This document shows, one piece after another, positions 15,754 to 24,217 of a stretch of 61,348 nt of DNA; within the stretch, counting starts at the first letter, position 1; every line of letters starts with the position of its first letter. The position numbers and the translations under genes are program-made. The stretch covers positions 33,256 through 94,603 of the forward strand of contig DGSN01000051.1 of assembly GCA_002393575.1 (NCBI GenBank), in the 5' to 3' direction. Source of the DNA: Prevotellaceae bacterium UBA4361 (GTDB taxonomy: Bacteria; Bacteroidota; Bacteroidia; Bacteroidales; Bacteroidaceae). The notes beneath the pieces are model-generated. The model saw only the letters and a list, made by a program, of their open reading frames with translations. It had not been told where the DNA came from and searched no databases.

Positions 15754-16413
15754 ATGGGATACATCGAACAAAACCTCGTTGCCGACGAGCGAATCATCTT
15801 CAAAGGTGAAATCCACTGGATGCGCTATGCTCGTCCTGTCCTCATCATTTTCTTGGGTGTCCTTGCCCTTTATTGGAACCTCCCAGCAGTGGTAATTGGT
15901 ACGGTTCTGATTCTCATCGGTCTCTTCCGAATAGCCTATATTTATTTTGGTCTCAGCTATGCCGTTACCAACAAGCGCATCATCCTCAAAAAAGGCATCT
16001 TCAACGTGGAAGCACTCGAAATCATCCTCACCAAGGTGGAAGGAGTGCATATCGAGCAAAGTTTCTTAGGAAGACTGATGAACTATGGAACAGTAGTCGT
16101 TACCACGGGCGAAGTCATCAACCGTTTCGAGTATGTAGCATATCCAGCCCAGTTCAGCAACAGCGTTCACGAAGTGGTGCAGAGTTTGGACACCGAAGAC
16201 CCAACGCGCCTGTCGCAAATACAAACCAACAGTGCCAGTGCCAAGCTCCCTCGCAAAGGCTGTCTCATTGTCTTGATTCTCATTGCCTTGGCAATCGTCA
16301 TCGCCAAGAACATCCTGGTTTATAAATACATCGACCAGCCACGCCAGGAGCAACAAGACTCCATCCAGAACAACAGCATCGATAATCTAGAAGAATTCAC
16401 AGAGGATAATTGA
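15754..16413 (+). CDS. PH-domain (bPH2/DUF304) membrane protein
   Basis: A 219-residue protein. Two transmembrane helices lie around residues 28-60, then a PH-like domain with YAVTNKRIILKKGIFN and VEGVHIEQSFLGRLMNYGTV. A third helix lies around residues 170-190, before a polar tail. This is the YdbS/YdbT-like bPH2 layout. The function in Bacteroidetes is unknown; a lipid- or envelope-stress link is only an inference. Confidence 0.8.
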   Translation: MGYIEQNLVADERIIFKGEIHWMRYARPVLIIFLGVLALYWNLPAVVIGTVLILIGLFRIAYIYFGLSYAVTNKRIILKKGIFNVEALEIILTKVEGVHIEQSFLGRLMNYGTVVVTTGEVINRFEYVAYPAQFSNSVHEVVQSLDTEDPTRLSQIQTNSASAKLPRKGCLIVLILIALAIVIAKNILVYKYIDQPRQEQQDSIQNNSIDNLEEFTEDN

Positions 16414-16430
16414 TGTAGAAACAAAAATTG

Positions 16431-16474
16431 AAAGAAATAGGGTGTGTCAAGAAAAAGACACACCCTATTTCTTT
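16431..16474. terminator. Bidirectional intrinsic terminator
   Basis: AAAGAAATAGGGTGTGTC and its perfect complement form an 18-bp stem with an 8-nt loop between two convergent genes. The A/T flanks supply U-runs in both directions. Confidence 0.85.
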
Positions 16475-16976
16475 ATAGTTTGTTGGGGATAAAGAAATGA
16501 ATCGGCAGATTGTATTTCATCTTTGTGGCTGTACCATTGAGTTTACCTGGTATCCACTTAGGCATCTTTCGGATGACACGGGCACCTTCTTTGGCAAACA
16601 TGAGTGCGAACTGTTCTTTCAACTGTTTCTGTATGACCTCTGGTTCTTGACTGAACATTGTTGTTTTGAACCGTTCTATTCGGCAGTTGAGGGCTGAGAT
16701 GTTACTAATCTGTCCGTCGTTCTCTACAAAAAACGTCATAATGACCTTTCCTTCCACAGCATATTTTTCAGCTAATTTTGGGTACTTTAAGTTTTCCTTG
16801 AGGAACTCCATCAATGCTTGTTCACCACCAGGAAAATGAGGCATCTCCTCCGCAAGGTTGCAAACGAAAGGTTTGCTACTTGCTGTGTCGTTTTTGACAG
16901 ATGTGATGTCTGCATTTTGTGCTGCTACGCCCATTGTCAAGATGGCAAACAGTGATGTGATGATATGTTTTTTCAT
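16473..16976 (-). CDS. Secreted TonB C-terminal-domain protein
   Basis: A 167-residue protein with a signal peptide ending GVAAQ. Residues about 40-165 are a TonB-like domain: MPHFPGGEQALMEFLKENLK, YPKLAEKYAVEGKVIMTFFV and the closing MPKWIPGKLNG segment. It lacks an obvious transmembrane anchor and Pro-rich spacer, so it is not a standard energy-transducing TonB. Many Bacteroidetes secrete such single-domain versions of unknown role. Confidence 0.8.
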   Translation of the reverse strand: MKKHIITSLFAILTMGVAAQNADITSVKNDTASSKPFVCNLAEEMPHFPGGEQALMEFLKENLKYPKLAEKYAVEGKVIMTFFVENDGQISNISALNCRIERFKTTMFSQEPEVIQKQLKEQFALMFAKEGARVIRKMPKWIPGKLNGTATKMKYNLPIHFFIPNKL

Positions 16977-17040
16977 ATTTTATTATTTAAAGTCTCAATG
17001 TGCTTGATAAGCGGTGACTTTAATACCCAACCCTCCTCAT

Positions 17041-17628
17041 TCAAACGAACTCAAAGGCTGGAGCGAAGACTTCTTCACCTATGGGAACTTCTTTTAAGTT
17101 TCTGATATCAATAACCGCTCCGTATTGAAGAAAGTTCTCTTGGAATCCCTCAATATTTCTGCCCCAATATATCATGCAGCAAGCCATGGGAGCACCTTTA
17201 CCTGTGTCAAGACCGTTCTCAAGGAAGCGAAGGCGAGTGTCATAGAGGAAACAGATAGAATCAGCTACGCCAAAGACACATCTTTTCCAATGGGAAGTGT
17301 TGGTGGCTACAGGTACGAGGGCGATAACCTCGGAGCCATATTCGCGATGTGTATTGGCGCATTTGGTTAACCAGTCCTTAATAGTAGTTCCACGCTCGCG
17401 GTCAGCACCATAGGGTGGATTGACATAGACAGTGGGATAGTTCCAACTTTCTTTTAATCCATCATGCTCTGGCAAGCGGTATTCAACCTCTGCTTCTACA
17501 ATTGAATATTCGTTAGAGCAAGGGTCTAAATCAATTCTGCCATTCCAAAAACGTTTGATGGCATTGACATACTTATGGGGAGTACACCAACTTTGGCTAA
17601 GCGTGTTTACATGTCTACCTGCTGTCAT
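17041..17628 (-). CDS. Phage-type DNA N6-adenine methyltransferase (Dam, PF05869-like)
   Basis: A 195-residue protein from the ATG at 17628. That start codon overlaps the stop of the upstream gene as ATGA, so I prefer it to the upstream TTG. Motifs are SWCTPHKY (residues 13-20), DLDPCSNE (33-40) and the catalytic VNPPYG (N70-G74), in the order of phage Dam-like enzymes. It should methylate adenine in a short site. Translational coupling to the upstream endonuclease candidate suggests it is the protecting methylase of a type II system. The target site cannot be read from sequence. Confidence 0.85.
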   Translation of the reverse strand: MTAGRHVNTLSQSWCTPHKYVNAIKRFWNGRIDLDPCSNEYSIVEAEVEYRLPEHDGLKESWNYPTVYVNPPYGADRERGTTIKDWLTKCANTHREYGSEVIALVPVATNTSHWKRCVFGVADSICFLYDTRLRFLENGLDTGKGAPMACCMIYWGRNIEGFQENFLQYGAVIDIRNLKEVPIGEEVFAPAFEFV

Positions 17629-18752
17629 AAAATAGCCCTCCAATCTTTATTTTTGAGAGTTACAAGGATTCGTTTCAAGTCATGTAAAGTTCCACCGTTT
17701 GGCGAAATCACATTGAACCATTTTTCGATTCGGGAGAGGTTTTCTGCAAAATAATCATCCAAGGCAAAATGTGCTGATTGCTCCATTTTCTTCTTTGTGA
17801 AGGCATTATCAATTTTAGGACCTCCTGCTGGTGGATAGCTTGCGATAAAAGCATCGCGAACAGCCTTGAATTTGGGGAGAGGGGAGCGTAGTAAGTCTGT
17901 GATAAACTCTGCTAAACCTTCGTCGGTAAGGAATAGTAGCCAATCGTAACTCTGAGCAAGAACTTTCATTTCCTTATTTTGATTGTTTGCGGTAAACCAG
18001 TTACCATGATTACTCACTACGCCAATTGAAAGCGTAAAATCACGTAATTGCTGGGGTTTTCCGTTGAAGATAATGTCGTTAAGGAGTTGGTCATAAGGGC
18101 CTACGTATGCTTCTCCGTTAACATAGTAAATCCCATCTAGTCCGCCTTGGTCGTTACGCACTTTCTGAAGCGAGGAGGTCGTTTTGGCAACGTATGCACC
18201 TTGCTTAGCCTTTTCAATAGTTTGCGGTCCTTTGGCATCGCCCTCCTTTCCTACGCGCTTACATTCAATCATGGCATAAGCATGCTTGTCAAGAATATAG
18301 GCATGCATAATTGTATTGTTAGAAGTTATTTTGTCTGGTGTTGCAATTGCAATAGAATGTTTGTCTGTGCCAATTACACAAGCGTTTTGTATGATGCCCT
18401 TGTTAATTACCTTGTTGCTTGTCAGTGAGAAGGAGATGGGAAGTTGGATTTTGTCAGCCACTTTCCGAGCTGTAGTAGGAGTATTAGCTGGAATCTCAAA
18501 AACTGGATACTTGGCACGAATAGGATGCAGAGTGAACTCTACATTATGTGTAATCTCTTCGTGTCCATATTCAGCTAATGGACGTTCAATGGCAACGGAA
18601 TCATTTTCATCCCACTGCCTTAGGAGATAAAAAATAATTGTTTCGATGAAAGTGCCAAGTGCTCTGCCTGCGGCTTTCTTGCTATCCAGCCTATCACCAA
18701 ACACTTCTTGGCTCAGCAAAGTTTGTAATTCGTCTATAGATTGATATGCCAT
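17625..18752 (-). CDS. Candidate type II restriction endonuclease (PD-(D/E)XK-like)
   Basis: A 375-residue protein without signal peptide or recognised named family. The best catalytic candidate is LDKHAYAMIECK at residues 154-165: Asp155 and a Glu163-Cys-Lys165 triplet on a hydrophobic strand, as in PD-(D/E)XK nucleases, followed by a basic helix. It is immediately upstream of, and ATGA-coupled to, a Dam-type methyltransferase, the usual order in compact restriction-modification pairs. A TATATTTG promoter lies 30 bp upstream and no controller gene is seen. The nuclease call is inference from motif and context; the DNA target is unknown. Confidence 0.65.
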   Translation of the reverse strand: MAYQSIDELQTLLSQEVFGDRLDSKKAAGRALGTFIETIIFYLLRQWDENDSVAIERPLAEYGHEEITHNVEFTLHPIRAKYPVFEIPANTPTTARKVADKIQLPISFSLTSNKVINKGIIQNACVIGTDKHSIAIATPDKITSNNTIMHAYILDKHAYAMIECKRVGKEGDAKGPQTIEKAKQGAYVAKTTSSLQKVRNDQGGLDGIYYVNGEAYVGPYDQLLNDIIFNGKPQQLRDFTLSIGVVSNHGNWFTANNQNKEMKVLAQSYDWLLFLTDEGLAEFITDLLRSPLPKFKAVRDAFIASYPPAGGPKIDNAFTKKKMEQSAHFALDDYFAENLSRIEKWFNVISPNGGTLHDLKRILVTLKNKDWRAIL

Positions 18753-19102
18753 AATTGTAACGATTGTATTTTAACTTACTGCAAATATACACATAATTCT
18801 TCTATTTTATATTTCTTTCAATGTTAAAAGTACCAAATGTCAGTCGAAGACATATAGTTTCATGTTATTTCCCCCTGTTGATTATCGCTTCATAATGGAA
18901 GCGTTAAGAAAGTGATGATGAATTAAGGAAGTCAATAAAGCATTTGCTAAATATATTATATCTTAAACAAACTCGCAATCGCAAAACAATCTGCGGTTAC
19001 GAGTTTTATTATTTTGACAGAAAAGAGAACGAGGACTAATATGCGTAAACGTCTCCAAAGTATTGGGGAAATCCGTCCCGTTTTGTTACCTTTATAACAG
19101 AA
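18753..19102. other. Gene-free gap with a weak terminator-like hairpin
   Basis: About 350 bp without a gene. AAACTCG at 18969-18975 and CGAGTTT at 19000-19006 close an imperfect stem; its minus-strand reading is followed by T-rich sequence, so it may end the DUF2442 transcript. A 19-codon open frame from 19039 (MRKRLQSIGEIRPVLLPL) is too short to call. Confidence 0.45.
18782..18789 (-). promoter_or_regulatory. -7 element of the restriction-modification pair
   Basis: TATATTTG on the minus strand followed by C, 30 bp before the endonuclease start codon. It is a full match to the Bacteroidetes consensus. Confidence 0.65.
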
Positions 19103-19360
19103 CTACGCAACCTCGCTCATCTCATAAAGATGTTCGGGTGCAATGTCTATAGTGCCATCGAGCCAGCAGACAGTCCAACCGTCAAGGCTGACGCAGTTGA
19201 AAACTTCTTTGTTGCGCAGAGGGGCAAAGAGTTTGTATTTCTCAATGAGTGGCAGACAGTCGAATATTCGTTGGCTTCCATCGTTGAAAGTCAGGTGTAG
19301 CCGGTAGTCATCAAGCGAACGTGCGGCAATGACCCATTTCAGTTCATTCTTCTGTTCCAT
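19103..19360 (-). CDS. DUF2442-domain protein
   Basis: An 85-residue protein: YRLHLTFNDGSQRIFDC, a short helix, then VFNCVSLDGWTVCWLDGTIDIAPEHLY, which is the DUF2442 signature. These proteins often sit next to DUF4160 genes and are suspected antitoxin-like partners. No DUF4160 gene is visible here. A 20-codon frame ends 3 bp upstream (19364-19426) and could be the remnant tail of a lost partner, but I cannot identify it. Confidence 0.7.
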   Translation of the reverse strand: MEQKNELKWVIAARSLDDYRLHLTFNDGSQRIFDCLPLIEKYKLFAPLRNKEVFNCVSLDGWTVCWLDGTIDIAPEHLYEMSEVA

Positions 19361-19557
19361 ACGCTAATCTAGTGGGTTAGTTTTTACCAGAGTTTCTCCA
19401 TTTTCCATGCGCACCCAGTTATCCATAAGCTTTCGAAAACTCGTTGTGCTTTGCCGCAAAAATCGCAAAAAGGCGGGCGAAGATGCTCTGAGTTGTCACC
19501 TTCGCACGCCTGTGTTTTTAGTTGTGATTATACGCAAATGTGTTGAAATCCAAATGC

Positions 19558-20004
19558 TTAGAATGGTAAATCGTCGGTGCTGTCGCCTTCGGTGAAATCG
19601 ACGGGAGCTTGGGTGGCAGCTGGTTGGGCTGGCGCTGATGCAACTTGTGGCTGTGCTGGTGCTACGCCTGCTGGCTGGTCTGCAAATGTCTGTGCTGCTG
19701 GTGCTACGCCTGGGGCTGGCACTTCGCCTGGGGTGACGTGGTCCACACGCCAGGCACGGATGTCGTTGTACCAGCGTCCTTGGTATTCGCGGGCGTTGAT
19801 GTCGAAGAACACGTTGATTTCGTCGCCTAACTGTATGTTGAACTGCTTGATTTTGTCCTCGCCGAACACGTTGAATGCCATTCTGCGTGGAAACTGTTCG
19901 TGGGTTTCAATCACATAGTCCTGTGTCATCCAGGGATTTCCTGTTGATTTTGCCAAACCGCTTCGTGCTTCGAGCACTGCGATTACTCTTCCTGCTAATT
20001 CCAT
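19558..20004 (-). CDS. DUF3127 SSB-like protein with acidic DDLPF tip
   Basis: A 148-residue protein. Residues 1-95 are an OB-like domain: MELAGRVIAVLEARSG, AFNVFGEDKI and GRWYNDIRAWRV, as in DUF3127. Residues about 95-130 are an Ala/Pro/Gln-rich linker. The last residues are STDDLPF, which closely mimics the acidic hydrophobic tip of single-stranded DNA-binding proteins (DDDIPF). It is divergent from dnaN and near a dnaQ-like gene. By analogy it may bind single strands or recruit replication and repair proteins through its tip; this is inference. Confidence 0.8.
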   Translation of the reverse strand: MELAGRVIAVLEARSGLAKSTGNPWMTQDYVIETHEQFPRRMAFNVFGEDKIKQFNIQLGDEINVFFDINAREYQGRWYNDIRAWRVDHVTPGEVPAPGVAPAAQTFADQPAGVAPAQPQVASAPAQPAATQAPVDFTEGDSTDDLPF

Positions 20005-20046
20005 ATTCGATTGTTTGTTTTTGTTATTTTGTTTCTATCAAGTAAG

Positions 20047-20122
20047 CGAGGGCTCGTTTGAGTTCAGGCGAGGGCTCGTTGTTGTTCAAGCGAGGGCTCG
20101 CTTGAATTTGTTTGAGGGCTCG
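20047..20122. repeat. 22-bp-period four-unit palindrome array (copy 2)
   Basis: CGAGGGCTCG at 20047, 20069 and 20091, and TGAGGGCTCG at 20113, exactly 22 bp apart. All are in the same orientation, with 12-bp linkers such as TTTGAGTTCAGG and TTGTTGTTCAAG. The array lies 42 bp before the DUF3127 start codon in the divergent dnaN control region. Confidence 0.9.
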
Positions 20123-20280
20123 CTTGGTTGGTTTGTTCAAAAAAGGAAGGAGCGAAAAAATCACTCCTTCGTTTCTGATTTCTCTGCTCTCCTTTTCTGA
20201 TTTCTCTGCGAATATACGGCTTTTTTCGGAAAAACTCAAAATTCCGTATGTTTTATTTCCTTTTTATGGAAAGTTTTGTC

Positions 20281-20288
20281 TATCTTTG
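20281..20288 (+). promoter_or_regulatory. -7 element of dnaN
   Basis: TATCTTTG matches the consensus and lies about 72 bp before the dnaN start. Confidence 0.6.
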
Positions 20289-20360
20289 TAAACTGAATGT
20301 GCGTAAAGGAACGTGCATTTTGCATCATGTAAAATTATAACAAATAAAGAAGATATACTC

Positions 20361-21488
20361 ATGAAATTCAACGTATCAAGCGCAACGCTCTGCAATCGTC
20401 TGCAGACTTTGAGTAGGGTTATTGCCAGCAAGAACTCTATTCAGATTTTGGATTGCATTCTCTTTGAACTTCAGGACGACAAGCTCCGCCTGAAGGCTTC
20501 TGACAGCGAAACCACTTTGGTGTCCACGCTCGATGTGGATGAGGCTGACAGCAATGGTGTGTTTGCCATCAAGGCTGCTACGATTATCAATGGTCTGAAG
20601 GAAATCGCTGACCAGCCTATCACGCTGGAGGTGAACCCCGAGACGCATGAAATCGTCATTTTCTATCAGAACGGTCGAAGCAGTTTTGTGGGTCAGAGTG
20701 GTGATGAATATCCTGTCTATCCGGAGATTAAGGACGATGCTCAGCAGTTGACTATCGATACAAGCGTGTTGCTCAATGGCATTTCGCGTGCTATCTTCGC
20801 CACGGCTGAGGATGAGATTCGTCCTGTGATGAATGGTATTTATTTCGACATCACGCCTGACAGTGTCACGTTCGTGGCAAGCGATGGCCACAAGCTGGTT
20901 CGCGACCGTTCTTTTACTACGCATGGTGGTGAGCAGCCTTGTGCTTTCATCTTGCCTAAGAAGCCTGCGAAGATGCTGAAGGACATTCTGGCGAAGGAAA
21001 GTGGCGATGCCATCGTGAGGTTCGACGACCGCAATGCCCGCGTGGAGCTGGAGAACTATGTGCTCAGTTGCCGTCTCATTGAGGGTCGCTATCCTAACTA
21101 CAATTCGGTGATTCCGCAGGACAATCCGTTCCGTGTGACGGTTGACCGCGTGACGCTCATCGGTGCGCTCCGTCGTGTGCTTGTGTTTGCCAGCACTGCC
21201 ACTTCGCTCGTGAAACTGCGTGTGGACCAGAACGACCTGACTGTTTCGACTCAGGACATCGACTTCTCCACTTCGGCTGAGGAGCATGTGCTTTGCGACT
21301 ACAGCGGCACTGCCATGAGCATCGGTTTCAAGGGTCCGTTCCTCGTGGATATTCTCAACAGCATGTCTTCGCAGGAAGTGGTGCTGGAGTTGGCTGACCC
21401 AAGCCGTGCGGGTGTCATCGTGCCAGAAGAGCAGGAAGAGCAGGAGGACCTCCTCATGCTTCTCATGCCAATGATGCTGAATGAATAA
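20361..21488 (+). CDS. dnaN: DNA polymerase III subunit beta (sliding clamp)
   Basis: 375 residues from the ATG at 20361 (MKFNVSSATLCNRLQTLSRV); the longer upstream frame lacks conservation and lies partly in the leader. The protein shows the three-domain clamp pattern: ASDSETTLVSTLD, ASDGHKLVRDRSF, LIEGRYPNYNSVIP and the C-terminal MLLMPMMLNE. It tethers the replicase to DNA. It is clustered with a DnaQ-like exonuclease and coaBC. Confidence 0.97.
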   Translation: MKFNVSSATLCNRLQTLSRVIASKNSIQILDCILFELQDDKLRLKASDSETTLVSTLDVDEADSNGVFAIKAATIINGLKEIADQPITLEVNPETHEIVIFYQNGRSSFVGQSGDEYPVYPEIKDDAQQLTIDTSVLLNGISRAIFATAEDEIRPVMNGIYFDITPDSVTFVASDGHKLVRDRSFTTHGGEQPCAFILPKKPAKMLKDILAKESGDAIVRFDDRNARVELENYVLSCRLIEGRYPNYNSVIPQDNPFRVTVDRVTLIGALRRVLVFASTATSLVKLRVDQNDLTVSTQDIDFSTSAEEHVLCDYSGTAMSIGFKGPFLVDILNSMSSQEVVLELADPSRAGVIVPEEQEEQEDLLMLLMPMMLNE

Positions 21489-21541
21489 AAGCGCAGGGCG
21501 ATTACCGTTTTGCGAATTTTTGTAATCATTGCGTTTAGCGT

Positions 21542-21641
21542 TTAAAGATTAGCGACGTTGCCTTCTCGACAATCTGTTTTTGTGCATAAAACTAAATTGA
21601 GTGAGGGGTGGATTCGTTAAGCTTTAAACGCTAATCTTTAA
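21542..21641. repeat. Inverted repeat downstream of dnaN
   Basis: TTAAAGATTAGCG at 21542-21554 pairs exactly with CGCTAATCTTTAA at 21629-21641 across a 74-nt loop. It lies 54 bp after the dnaN stop. Confidence 0.65.
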
Positions 21642-21649
21642 GGAACAAT

Positions 21650-22000
21650 GAAAATTCACGAATAATTCACGGATAATTGGCTACGCCGAGCTAAAGGTTC
21701 ACGGAAATTTATGTTTGATATTTATTTAACGCGAATGTCCATCAATTAACCGCGAATTAATCATGAATTAATTTTTTGTAAGAACAATATCATTCACGAA
21801 GATTCACGGAAATTTGTGTTTGATGTTTTTTAACGCGAATGTCCATCAATTAACCGTGAATTAATCATAAATTAGTTTTTTGTAAGAATAATATCATTCA
21901 TGAAAAATTCACGGGAAATTTACGATAATTTGTGTTTGATATATTCTAATTTCTTTCCTAAATATAATCGTACCAAGTTGTATTTAACGATTACTAAACG
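21650..22000. repeat. Tandem TTCACGG/AACGCGAATG repeat ending in a CGTACCAA element
   Basis: Two direct units of about 100 bp (from about 21701 and 21802) share GTTTGAT, TTAACGCGAATGTCCATCAA and TTTTTTGTAAGAA. A third partial unit runs into TTCTAATTTCTTTCCTAAAT and AATCGTACCAAG, which stops about 20 bp before the dnaQ-like start. There is no coding sequence in the 521-bp gap. Confidence 0.75.
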
Positions 22001-22009
22001 AATTTATCT

Positions 22010-22798
22010 ATGAAACTCAACCTCTCTCGCCCACTTGTGTTCTTCGACATCGAATCTACGGGTCTCGATGTGAGCAAGGACCACATTGTGGAGCTGTGTT
22101 ATATCAAGGTGTTGCCTAATGGCAATGAGGAAGCGAAGAACATGCGCATTCGTCCTGTTGACTTCCGTGGTGAAACGGTGCATATCCCTGAAACGTCGTC
22201 TGCCATTCATGGCATCACGGACGACGATGTGAAGGACTGTCCCAGTTTCAGGGAGATTGCGGACGAACTGCAAGAGACTTTCAAGGGCTGCGACTTCGCT
22301 GGCTTCAACAGCAATAAGTTCGACGTGCCGCTGCTCGTGGAGGAATTCCTGCGGGTAGGCATCAATATCGACCTCTCCCAATGCCGTTTCGTGGATGTGC
22401 AGAACATCTACCACAAGATGGAGCGTCGCACTCTCTCGGCTGCCTACCAGTTTTATTGCGGTCGCGACCTTGAGAACGCGCACTCTGCGGATGCTGACAC
22501 GCGTGCCACGCTCGAAGTGCTTCAGGCTCAGCTCGACAAGTATCCTGACGACTTGCAGAACGACGTGGCGTTTCTGGCGGAATTCTCTGCCATGAACCGC
22601 AATGTGGATTTTGCTGGGCGCATGATTTACGACGACAACGATGTGGAAATCATCAACTTCGGCAAGTACAAGGGTAAGACAGCCAAGGAGGTTTTCCATC
22701 GCGACCCTGGCTATCTGGGTTGGGTGCTTCAGGGCGATTTTCCGCTCAACACGAAGCAGGTGTTCCAACGTGTGGCACTGAAATACAAGAAGTTCTGA
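22010..22798 (+). CDS. DnaQ-like 3'-5' exonuclease
   Basis: A 262-residue protein with a DEDDh exonuclease domain: FFDIESTGLD (Exo I, Asp and Glu), HGITDDDV, AGFNSNKFDVPLL (Exo II) and HSADADTRATL (Exo III, with His and Asp). The C-terminal 50 residues, FGKYKGKTAKEVFHRDPGYL, form the small DUF3820-like module often fused to such exonucleases in Bacteroidetes. Probably proofreading or repair. The gene lies between dnaN and coaBC on the same strand. Confidence 0.9.
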   Translation: MKLNLSRPLVFFDIESTGLDVSKDHIVELCYIKVLPNGNEEAKNMRIRPVDFRGETVHIPETSSAIHGITDDDVKDCPSFREIADELQETFKGCDFAGFNSNKFDVPLLVEEFLRVGINIDLSQCRFVDVQNIYHKMERRTLSAAYQFYCGRDLENAHSADADTRATLEVLQAQLDKYPDDLQNDVAFLAEFSAMNRNVDFAGRMIYDDNDVEIINFGKYKGKTAKEVFHRDPGYLGWVLQGDFPLNTKQVFQRVALKYKKF

Positions 22799-22899
22799 TG
22801 CTTCCTTTCAGCCTCATTGACAATAATTTCCGCAGTTTTCCGTTTCTATCATAAAGCGTGATTTTTTTCACGATGCAGATAGATATTCCGCTCGGATGC

Positions 22900-22907
22900 T
22901 ATCTTTA
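22900..22907 (+). promoter_or_regulatory. Possible -7 element of coaBC
   Basis: TATCTTTA is a one-base departure from TAnnTTTG and lies about 30 bp before the start codon. Confidence 0.35.
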
Positions 22908-22937
22908 CACTGCAAACGACCATCTTAACGCTTCTAC

Positions 22938-24176
22938 ATGTTACAGGGAAAGAAAATCGTATTGGGTATCACGGGCAGCATTGCTGCCTACAAAGCATGT
23001 TATATCATTCGCCTGCTGGTGAAGGCAGGGGCTGAAGTGCAGGTGGTCATCACGCCTGCCGGCAAGGAGTTTATCACGCCTATCACGCTTTCGGCACTGA
23101 CCAGCAAACCCGTCATCAGCGAGTTTTTCTCGCAGCGCGATGGCACTTGGCATTCCCACGTGTCGCTCGGACTTTGGGCAGATGCCATGCTCATTGCTCC
23201 TGCCACGGCTTCGACCATCGGCAAGATGGCGAACGGCATTGCCGACAATATGCTCATCACCACTTATCTTTCGATGAAAGCCCCTGTGTTCATCGCTCCT
23301 GCTATGGACCTCGACATGTATGCGCATCCATCCACGCAGCAAAACCTGCAAACGCTGCAAGGCTATGGAAACCATATCATTGAGCCTGGCACGGGCTTCC
23401 TGGCTTCGCACCTCGAAGGCAAAGGACGCATGGAGGAGCCTGAGAAGATTGTGCAGACGCTTGATGAGTTCTTCGAGAAGAACGACGCTGCCCATGCGTC
23501 GCTCTGCAACAGGAAGATTCTCATCACGGCTGGACCTACCTACGAGAAAATCGACCCAGTGCGCTTCATCGGCAACTACTCGTCTGGCAAGATGGGCATT
23601 GCGCTGGCAGAGGAATGTGTGCGCCGTGGAGCCGAAGTGGAGTTGGTGCTCGGTCCTATCTCCAATCCTCAACTCCTGGAGTCGGCTGTCTTCAAGGCAA
23701 ATCCTTCGCTCCTCCATGTGACGAATGTGGAGTCGGCAAATGAGATGTACGAGGCATCCGTGCGTCTGTATCCGTCGATGAATGCGGGCATACTCTGTGC
23801 GGCGGTTGCTGATTTCACTCCCGAAACGCGCGCCGACCAGAAAATCAAGCGCAAGGGTGACGAAATGGTGCTTCGCCTGAAGCCTACGCAGGACATCGCC
23901 AAGGCTCTGGGGCAGATGAAGACTGATGGTCAGCTGTTGGTGGGATTTGCTCTCGAAACCAACGACGAGGAAAGCAATGCGGAAGGCAAACTCAAGAAGA
24001 AAAACTTCGATTTCATCGTACTAAATTCGCTGAACGACAAGGGTGCTGGCTTCCGAACCGATACGAACAAAATCACCATCATCCGTGCCGACCTCTCCCG
24101 CACGGAATACCCTCTCAAACCCAAGAAGGAAGTGGCTGCCGACATCATCGACAACCTCTCCTCTCTCTTTGCATAA
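22938..24176 (+). CDS. coaBC: Bifunctional phosphopantothenoylcysteine decarboxylase / phosphopantothenate-cysteine ligase
   Basis: A 412-residue coenzyme A biosynthesis enzyme. The CoaC half has LGITGSIAAYKACYIIRLL, the flavin-binding region around His74 (WHSHVSLG) and PAMDLDMYAHP. The CoaB half starts near residue 195 with ITAGPTYEKIDPVRFIGN, then SSGKMGIALAEE, AAVADFTPE and the KFDFIVLNSL-like segment. Length and domain order are standard. Confidence 0.96.
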   Translation: MLQGKKIVLGITGSIAAYKACYIIRLLVKAGAEVQVVITPAGKEFITPITLSALTSKPVISEFFSQRDGTWHSHVSLGLWADAMLIAPATASTIGKMANGIADNMLITTYLSMKAPVFIAPAMDLDMYAHPSTQQNLQTLQGYGNHIIEPGTGFLASHLEGKGRMEEPEKIVQTLDEFFEKNDAAHASLCNRKILITAGPTYEKIDPVRFIGNYSSGKMGIALAEECVRRGAEVELVLGPISNPQLLESAVFKANPSLLHVTNVESANEMYEASVRLYPSMNAGILCAAVADFTPETRADQKIKRKGDEMVLRLKPTQDIAKALGQMKTDGQLLVGFALETNDEESNAEGKLKKKNFDFIVLNSLNDKGAGFRTDTNKITIIRADLSRTEYPLKPKKEVAADIIDNLSSLFA

Positions 24177-24217
24177 CCCCAATTAGATCTTCTCTCCCAA
24201 TTCCATCGCAAAAGTAA

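Noticed and set aside
19364..19426. A 20-codon frame (MDNWVRMENGETLVKTNP and LD) just upstream of the DUF2442 gene
   Set aside because: Too short to support as a gene; may be a remnant of a lost partner gene but could not be identified.
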